The position numbers and the translations under genes are program-made. Of a stretch of DNA of 7,231 nucleotides, positions 1-4,949 are shown in pieces. The first letter of the stretch is position 1. Every line of letters starts with the position of its first letter. The stretch is from assembly GCA_003512955.1 (NCBI GenBank), contig DOTG01000018.1:1-7231 (forward strand), given 5' to 3'. The DNA is from Marinilabiliales bacterium. Its GTDB lineage: Bacteria; Bacteroidota; Bacteroidia; Bacteroidales; SZUA-534. The notes below the pieces were generated by a model. That model saw only the letters and a program-made list of their open reading frames with translations. It had not been told where the DNA came from and did no database searches.

Positions 1-1439
1 CCAATAACGATGTGGTCAAAGTGCAGTTGACTTCTGACTTGCAATGTACAAGCGGAAACCCCGCCATTTCGAATGAAGTGATCATGGCAGTGACTGAAAC
101 CCTGCCTGTGTCGGTAGCGGTGGCTGCTGACAAGAACGGTGTATGCAGCGGGACCACGGTTACGTTTACGGCTACTCCGCTCAACGGAGGGGCTTCGGCT
201 TACCAGTGGATGGTGAATGGAAAGGTGGCAGGAACAAATGCCGATACTTATTCCTATACTCCGGCCAATAATGATGTAGTCAAAGTGCAGTTGACTTCTG
301 ACTTGCAATGTGTCATCGGTAACCCCGCCCTGTCGAATGAAGTGGTTATGGCCGTAACTGAGACCCTGCCTGTGTCGGTAACAGTGGCTGCTGACAAAAA
401 TGATGTATGCAGTGGGTCTACGGTTACGTTTACGGCTACCCCGGTAAACGGTGGAACGCCTTTGTACCAGTGGATGGTGAATGGGAATGTAGCTGGAACG
501 GATACTGATACATATTCTTATATTCCGAACAATAACGATGTGGTAAAAGTGCAGTTGACTTCTGATTTGCAATGTACAAGCGGTAACCCCGCCCTGTCGA
601 ATGAAGTGATTATGGTAGTGACAGAGACCCTTCCGGTATCGGTCAGCATTTCCGCAGATACCAACACGGTGTGTAGCGGTTCTGCTATAACCTATACTGC
701 CACCCCTGTTAACGGAGGTGAACCGATGTATCTGTGGTTTGTAAATGGTAACATAGAAAGTTCGGGAACAGAATCATATTCCTATGTTCCGGCAAATGGG
801 GATCAAGTGCAAGTTGAAATGCTATCGAGCCTTACATGCGTCAATAACAATCCGGCTCAATCGAATATACTTGACCCTATTGTTTTAAAAAACCAACCGG
901 TACTTGTAAATATTTATGCCGACAATACTTCTGTGTGTCAGGGTGACCAGGTTACCTTGACAGCCAGCCCGATTAATGGTGGGGAGCCCAGTTATAGTTG
1001 GAGGGTGAATAATATTGCTACTGGAAACAGTTCCGATATATTTACTTATATTCCCGCCAATGGGGACAAGGTACAGGTTGAAATGACCTCAAGCTTGGCT
1101 TGTACCAGTGGAAATCCGGCATTGTCAAATACAGTTAGATTGAGCGTAACAGAAAACCTTCCGGTATCTGTAAGCATCGCAACCAGCGATGATAAATTAT
1201 GCGAAGGAACCTCAGCATATGTGACAGCCACAACGGTAAATGGTGGAAGTGGAGCCAGTGATTTTTTATTTGAATGGTTTGTAAACGGCGAATATATATT
1301 GTATAATAACTACAGTTATTTATTTTACACTCCAAATGATGGGGACAAAGTAAGTGTTAAATTTAAATCAGGTTTGACTTGTACCTCCGGTGACCCGGCA
1401 TTTTCAGACACTATTGTGATTAGGGTTGAAGCCAACCCT
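1..1439 (+). repeat. Tandem 264-bp (88-residue) Ig-like domain repeats
   Basis: Units start at the PVSV-type motif: partial unit 1-104, then 105-368, 369-632, 633-896, 897-1160 and a longer last unit 1161-1439 (279 bp, a net gain of five residues around GGSGASDF). Four successive units are exactly 264 bp. Units near the left edge are very alike in DNA: positions 3-104 and 531-632 differ at 10 of 102 bases by hand count. The units at 633-1439 keep the protein motifs but are clearly diverged. The first cysteine codon falls 39 bases after the start of every complete unit (144, 408, 672, 936, 1200). The array continues to the left of the window. Confidence 0.93.
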
Positions 1440-1934
1440 ACGGTGACCTGGGTAGCCGCCAATGATACCACCTATTGTGCTGATGGTGGAACAGTTGTAC
1501 TTGCCGGAGCACAGCCTGAGGGCGGGATTTATTCTGGTGCCGGTGTGGTGGACGGAATTTTTGATCCATCTGTAGCGGGTGTGGGCTCCCATGAGCTCGT
1601 TTACTACTATGAAACGGCATTTGGCTGCAATGGCGAAGCTATGGTTACCGTAAAAGTTGATTCCTGTACCAGTATATCGTCGGTAAGGTTTGAGGATATG
1701 GTGGCTGTTTATCCAAACCCGGCCAGTGATGTGCTCCATATTGCCCTTAATGGCGGAGCTGCCGTCAAAGCAGTAAGGTTGGTTTCGTTACTGGGGAACA
1801 CGGTGATGGAAGTAAAAACGGCCCCAGCCGAAAGAATGGTGGAACTGCCGTTAAACGGGTTGAACCACACCCTTTATTTTATTGAGATTATTCTTGAAGA
1901 CGGAATGTTAATAAAACAGGTTGTTGTTAAATAG
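1..1934 (+). CDS. 3' part of a large secreted Ig/PKD-like repeat protein with a T9SS C-terminal sorting domain
   Basis: The frame is already open at position 3, so the start lies outside the window; 643 residues are visible. The protein is a chain of Ig/PKD-like beta-sandwich domains of about 88 residues (five complete, one partial). Each carries a VCSG-type cysteine near its start, a central WxVNG motif, a SYxYxPxNxD motif, and a second cysteine in (S/T)xLxC. A different Ig-like domain follows at about 1440-1673, with Cys in TYCADGG and GCNGE. The C-terminus (about 1698-1931) has the VYPNPASD opening and Lys-rich end (IKQVVVK) of type A T9SS sorting domains. Such proteins are exported through the outer membrane and released or anchored at the surface after the sorting domain is removed. 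A role as an adhesin or structural surface protein is inferred; no catalytic domain is visible, though one could lie upstream. Transcription ends at the terminator 76 bp downstream. Confidence 0.93.
   Translation, partial: NNDVVKVQLTSDLQCTSGNPAISNEVIMAVTETLPVSVAVAADKNGVCSGTTVTFTATPLNGGASAYQWMVNGKVAGTNADTYSYTPANNDVVKVQLTSDLQCVIGNPALSNEVVMAVTETLPVSVTVAADKNDVCSGSTVTFTATPVNGGTPLYQWMVNGNVAGTDTDTYSYIPNNNDVVKVQLTSDLQCTSGNPALSNEVIMVVTETLPVSVSISADTNTVCSGSAITYTATPVNGGEPMYLWFVNGNIESSGTESYSYVPANGDQVQVEMLSSLTCVNNNPAQSNILDPIVLKNQPVLVNIYADNTSVCQGDQVTLTASPINGGEPSYSWRVNNIATGNSSDIFTYIPANGDKVQVEMTSSLACTSGNPALSNTVRLSVTENLPVSVSIATSDDKLCEGTSAYVTATTVNGGSGASDFLFEWFVNGEYILYNNYSYLFYTPNDGDKVSVKFKSGLTCTSGDPAFSDTIVIRVEANPTVTWVAANDTTYCADGGTVVLAGAQPEGGIYSGAGVVDGIFDPSVAGVGSHELVYYYETAFGCNGEAMVTVKVDSCTSISSVRFEDMVAVYPNPASDVLHIALNGGAAVKAVRLVSLLGNTVMEVKTAPAERMVELPLNGLNHTLYFIEIILEDGMLIKQVVVK
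1698..1931 (+). other. T9SS type A C-terminal sorting domain (protein domain)
   Basis: This is the last 78 or so codons of the first gene. It shows the usual order of the family: VYPNP near the start, a hydrophobic strand (DVLHIAL), a Gly-rich turn, a strand pattern VRLVSLLGNTV, a short LPLNGL segment, and a final strand ending in Lys-rich IKQVVVK. In Bacteroidota this domain directs folded cargo through the T9SS outer-membrane translocon and is then removed. The assignment rests on motif recognition and terminal position. Confidence 0.92.
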
Positions 1935-2009
1935 AAGAGTGATTGTTTTGCCTGAACGTTAAGATATGGATGTATAGGTAATCTTTTGAACAGGTAGTTT
2001 TTTCACTCA

Positions 2010-2036
2010 GGGGGCACAGAACGTGCCCCCTTTTTT
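2010..2036 (+). terminator. Intrinsic terminator after the repeat-protein gene
   Basis: A perfect 8-bp stem, GGGGGCAC (2010-2017) with GTGCCCCC (2023-2030), closes a 5-base loop AGAAC and is followed directly by six T (2031-2036), then GTTTTT. It lies 76 bp after the stop codon of the first gene and separates it from the regulator gene. It does not look bidirectional, as no A-run precedes the stem. Confidence 0.93.
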
Positions 2037-2283
2037 GTTTTTATGCGTGTCTATATTGATAGGTTTCTAAAATACCCGCCCGGTACGGCCTAGCAATAAG
2101 GAACCAAGATCGGGTTAATTAAAAACTGGTATTACATCCAAGCAGGGATGAACAAAGTTTTTTCTGAGCAAATGTGAAGAAATTATTACTATAAAAACAG
2201 AAGTACGGTATTAATCATACTATTTTATAAACACATCATATAAACCGGGTGTATCTATTGAAAAAATGAATCTAAGTTTTATA
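2037..2283. other. Non-coding spacer upstream of the regulator gene
   Basis: I find no convincing ORF, RNA gene or strong hairpin on either strand here. The stretch is AT-rich, apart from a short GC-richer patch near 2075-2095, and probably serves as upstream region for the promoter at 2284-2318. Confidence 0.6.
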
Positions 2284-2318
2284 TTTGGACTTTCCGAAAA
2301 AGGGGTGGTATAAATTTG
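2284..2318 (+). promoter_or_regulatory. Bacteroidota-type promoter for the TPR/HTH regulator gene
   Basis: A TTTG at 2284-2287 (-33 element) and TAAATTTG at 2311-2318 match the known Bacteroidota sigma-ABfr consensus, TTG then TAnnTTTG. The 23-base gap is at the long end of the accepted range. Transcription would begin around 2323-2326, leaving a short leader of about 25 bases before the ATG at 2350. There is no strong Shine-Dalgarno sequence, only A-rich AAAAGGGCG just before the start, as is usual in this phylum. Confidence 0.6.
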
Positions 2319-2349
2319 ATAAGCAACGCGAAATGAATTCAAAAGGGCG

Positions 2350-4074
2350 ATGAAATTTAAATTAATTATATTTTTTACTTTTTATTGTCTGTTATGCCAC
2401 CTTAAAGCATATCCACAGGCTAACATAAATAAAGATAGTTTAGATAATATTTTGAGCAAAATAGAAAACCCGAAAGAAAAGGTTGATTTTATAATAGATT
2501 TTTTGGACGAACCTGGGATACAGTATTCCGATAGTATTGTCAATTATGCAAATAGGGCTTTTCAAATTGCCCAACGCATTAATTACCATGAAGGAATAAT
2601 AAATGCAATGATTAAGCTAGCAAATTATGATTTCAGGAGAAGCAACTATAAGAATGCGATGGCTTTGGCTCAACAAGCTAAAGAAATGTCTGAGGATCTT
2701 AATATGGATAAAGAGTTAGCTCAATCATTAAGTATTATAGGCACGATTTATACTGAATTGGATGAATACGATAAAAGTTCGCAATATTTTTTTAAAAGTT
2801 TAAAATTGTTTGAAAAAATTGATTATAAATCAGGAATAGCAAGTTCTCTTGGTGACATAGGTATGGACTTTTATTATCAAAACGAGTTAAATAAAGCATT
2901 AAAATACTTTAATAAATCGTTAGAGATTGCAAATGAAAACAACCTTCTAACTGAAGTAAAGAGGCAATACAATAATTTAGCGGTAGTTTATCAGGAAAAA
3001 CAACAGTATGATTCTGCTATTGTATATTTAAGAAATGCTTTAGAGATAAATATTAAGTTAGGCGATAAATTGGCACAAGGTATTAATTTGTTCAATATTG
3101 GTTTTGGCCAAATGAACCAGGAGAATTTTGAACTGGCTTTGCAAAGCTTTCAACAATCGTTTAATTTGTTTATGGAATTGAACAATAGCATGCATATTGC
3201 TGAATGCTACGTAAATTTTGGCTTTTGCTATACTTTTAAAAATGACACAACTAAGAGCATCTATTATTTTAATAAGGCGATTGAAGAAAGCCAAAAACAT
3301 AACTTTTACAGATTGATTAGTATTTCTGCAAAATCACTGGATCAAATTTACACCCAAAAAAAGGATACGTTAAGTGCTTACAAATATGTAGTAATTGAAA
3401 AAAACGCAAATGACAGTCTTGTTAACTTGCAAAAACAAAAACATGTATCAAAACTGGAATTGCAATATTTATTTGAAAAAGAAGAATTACAAAATAAATT
3501 GGCTCAGCAAACAAAAAATGCAGTTCAATTGATTATTATATTTAGCTTGATTTCAGGCTTGATAATATTAGGCTTACTATTTTCAAAACACCGGTTAAAA
3601 TCGAAATATTTAGGTTTGGAAAAGGAAAAAATTGAGTCAGAATTAAACATAAAGAAACGGGAATTAACGGTTAATTTGCTCGCGTTGGTTAAAAAGAATG
3701 AAATCTTGACGGAGATTTCTGAGAAACTGATTCATTTGGAGCAGAATGCAAAAGAAATTGAAATAAAAAAGGCAATAATTCAAATTAGCCAGGAACTTAG
3801 ACATAGTGCTGATGATAAAATGATGAGTGAGTTTTCAACTCGTTTTCAGGAGGTTCATGCAGGGTTTTACGAGAAATTGCTGAAAGACTACCCGGAACTT
3901 ACTCAAAATGAATTGAAAATTTGTGCTTTCTTAAGGTTAAATATGTCAACCAAAGAAATATCTGAGCTTACCGGCCAGAGGGGACCCACCATTGATCATG
4001 CCAGATACCGGTTGCGGAAAAAACTAAACCTTTCATCCGATACAAATCTAGTTACGTTTCTCTCCCAAATTTGA
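2350..4074 (+). CDS. Membrane-anchored TPR protein with C-terminal LuxR-like HTH (one-component regulator)
   Basis: 574 residues. Residues 1-24 form a signal peptide (basic KFK, then hydrophobic LIIFFTFYCLL, ending near AYPQA). Six TPR repeats follow at about 83-116, 124-157, 164-197, 204-237, 244-277 and 284-317, spaced 40 residues apart as in the longer TPR class. A coiled-coil stretch (about 360-388) leads to a single membrane span (391-412), then a basic, helical linker (413-500) and a HTH domain (about 516-560) with LTQNELKICAFLRL, the recognition-helix region TIDHARYRLRKKL, and the terminal NLVTFLSQI. The order matches a known Bacteroidota group of TPR/LuxR-type regulators. The inferred topology is TPRs in the periplasm and HTH in the cytoplasm, so a signal across the membrane would control transcription. 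There is no receiver, His-kinase or ATPase domain. The ATG is favoured because the signal peptide starts there and a promoter lies just upstream. The gene is much more AT-rich than the first gene. Targets are unknown; the flanking surface-protein genes are candidates by proximity only. Confidence 0.9.
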   Translation: MKFKLIIFFTFYCLLCHLKAYPQANINKDSLDNILSKIENPKEKVDFIIDFLDEPGIQYSDSIVNYANRAFQIAQRINYHEGIINAMIKLANYDFRRSNYKNAMALAQQAKEMSEDLNMDKELAQSLSIIGTIYTELDEYDKSSQYFFKSLKLFEKIDYKSGIASSLGDIGMDFYYQNELNKALKYFNKSLEIANENNLLTEVKRQYNNLAVVYQEKQQYDSAIVYLRNALEINIKLGDKLAQGINLFNIGFGQMNQENFELALQSFQQSFNLFMELNNSMHIAECYVNFGFCYTFKNDTTKSIYYFNKAIEESQKHNFYRLISISAKSLDQIYTQKKDTLSAYKYVVIEKNANDSLVNLQKQKHVSKLELQYLFEKEELQNKLAQQTKNAVQLIIIFSLISGLIILGLLFSKHRLKSKYLGLEKEKIESELNIKKRELTVNLLALVKKNEILTEISEKLIHLEQNAKEIEIKKAIIQISQELRHSADDKMMSEFSTRFQEVHAGFYEKLLKDYPELTQNELKICAFLRLNMSTKEISELTGQRGPTIDHARYRLRKKLNLSSDTNLVTFLSQI

Positions 4075-4276
4075 CACCGAATATTTTACAAAAATCAAGA
4101 ATTACCCAAGTTTTATTTTTCTTTATAAGAGCGCGCAAATCCAAGTGTTGATTAATTACTAATCCCGTATAATTTATTCTCCGACATAATTCACACATAT
4201 CTATTTTCAGTAAGGAATCAATAAATAATTGAAGACGGGAGCTGAAAGTAAAAATCTTTCGCACTATTATTATAAA

Positions 4277-4298
4277 GAGAGTGTCTCAAAAAGTATAG
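4277..4298. repeat. Possible remnant of an insertion-sequence terminal repeat
   Basis: GAGAGTGTCTCAAAAAGTAT resembles the GAG-x-TGTCTCAAAA type of terminal inverted repeat that I associate with some IS families in Bacteroidota. The resemblance is from memory. No inverted partner and no transposase are visible in the window, so at best this is a solo, decayed end. Confidence 0.2.
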
Positions 4299-4306
4299 GG
4301 TCTTTT

Positions 4307-4326
4307 ATTAGCAAATCATTAGCAAA
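4307..4326. repeat. Short direct repeat ATTAGCAAA x2
   Basis: The 9-mer ATTAGCAAA occurs at 4307-4315 and again at 4318-4326, separated by TC, giving a period of 11 bases (about one helical turn). It could be a regulator half-site pair or chance in AT-rich DNA. It lies about 280 bp before the next start codon, which is far for an operator. Confidence 0.3.
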
Positions 4327-4602
4327 ATTTGTGAGGTTGGTTTATTTATGTTAATGATTCAGGCTTCAGAACACCTGTTTGAACGGCATCTTTCTCTAGG
4401 AATATTATCAGAAGGAAAGTAATCATTATATGAATTTATGTCACTCTTAAGTTCATTTTATAAGTAAATCAGAGTGGAAGCCTTTCATTACCATTTCTGT
4501 AAAATTGAACATTTAAAGACGGTGGTTCAATCAATATACTTATCATGTAATTAATTATCAATAAAACACAGTGTTATATAATAGTTTGGCGCATTTATCT
4601 TT

Positions 4603-4917
4603 ATGAGATACAGAAAAAGTAAAGATCGTTTTTATTGGATTAGTGAATTTGTAGGGGGTGGTTTTTTCCTTGACTTCTATAAAAAAGGGAGCTTTACCCA
4701 TTCAATAAATATTTACAAAATGTTAGCAGGGAAAACCAAAAAAGATGGATTGAATAGAGACTCTTTTAAATCAGATACAAATAATATTGGGGAGAACATA
4801 AAATTTATAAAGAAGCTAAAGCATCAACGTGAAATAATAAAAAAGTTAATAAATAGTGATCTGAATCTATCAGAAGCGATTGAAAAAATTGATTCAGAAA
4901 ACATTAAAACCAAGTAA
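4603..4917 (+). CDS. Small hypothetical protein (104 residues, Lys-rich)
   Basis: I do not recognise this protein. It begins at the first ATG after an in-frame TAG (4582-4584). The N-terminal third is basic and aromatic (MRYRKSKDRFYW, then a Gly-rich FVGGGFFLDFY), with no clean signal peptide and only a short hydrophobic patch. The C-terminal third (about residues 67-100) is charged and probably helical (KFIKKLKHQREIIKK, then LNLSEAIEKI). No Cys and no catalytic motif are seen. The stop lies 32 bp before the next gene, so the two could share a transcript, but no promoter or ribosome site is clear upstream. Codon usage is AT-rich like the regulator gene. It may be a real orphan gene, a fragment of a decayed gene or a chance ORF in AT-rich DNA. 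Confidence 0.42.
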   Translation: MRYRKSKDRFYWISEFVGGGFFLDFYKKGSFTHSINIYKMLAGKTKKDGLNRDSFKSDTNNIGENIKFIKKLKHQREIIKKLINSDLNLSEAIEKIDSENIKTK

Positions 4918-4949
4918 TAAATTCACACTTACCTAAAAAGCAATGTAAT

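Larger units (their letters stand above)
4075..4602. other. Long AT-rich intergenic region without a convincing gene
   Basis: About 530 bp between the regulator and the small ORF. I see no clear terminator for the regulator, no tRNA-like fold and no good TAnnTTTG promoter; ATAGTTTG at 4581-4588 comes near but has the first two bases swapped. It holds an IS-end-like sequence at 4277-4298, a 9-base direct repeat at 4307-4326, and a weak inverted pair CACTCT (4442-4447) with AGAGTG (4471-4476) around a 23-base loop. A 70-codon minus-strand frame at 4052-4264 overlaps the end of the regulator gene and has no recognisable features. Confidence 0.6.

Noticed and set aside
1..1439. CRISPR-like regular spacing
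   Set aside because: The 264-bp period is in frame, each unit codes for an Ig-like domain, and there are no short identical repeats with unique spacers.
1404..1739. 111-codon open frame on the minus strand
   Set aside because: It lies wholly within the well-supported repeat-protein gene, opposite the last Ig-like domain, and its translation shows no domain-like pattern.
2350..2398. Lipoprotein signal in the regulator
   Set aside because: Cys16 is preceded by C-L-L, not a proper lipobox with a small residue at -1, so an ordinary signal peptide or signal anchor is more likely.
3058..3300. 80-codon open frame on the minus strand
   Set aside because: It lies opposite the TPR region of the regulator; no ribosome site or recognisable motif.
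2350..4074. Hybrid or simple histidine kinase
   Set aside because: After the membrane span there is no H-box and no N/G-box ATPase motif; the C-terminus is a HTH instead.
4052..4264. 70-codon minus-strand frame reaching from the gap into the end of the regulator gene
   Set aside because: It overlaps the HTH gene tail, has no signal peptide, domain or promoter, and sits in AT-rich DNA. It could be part of a decayed or extragenic repeat, but I cannot support that.
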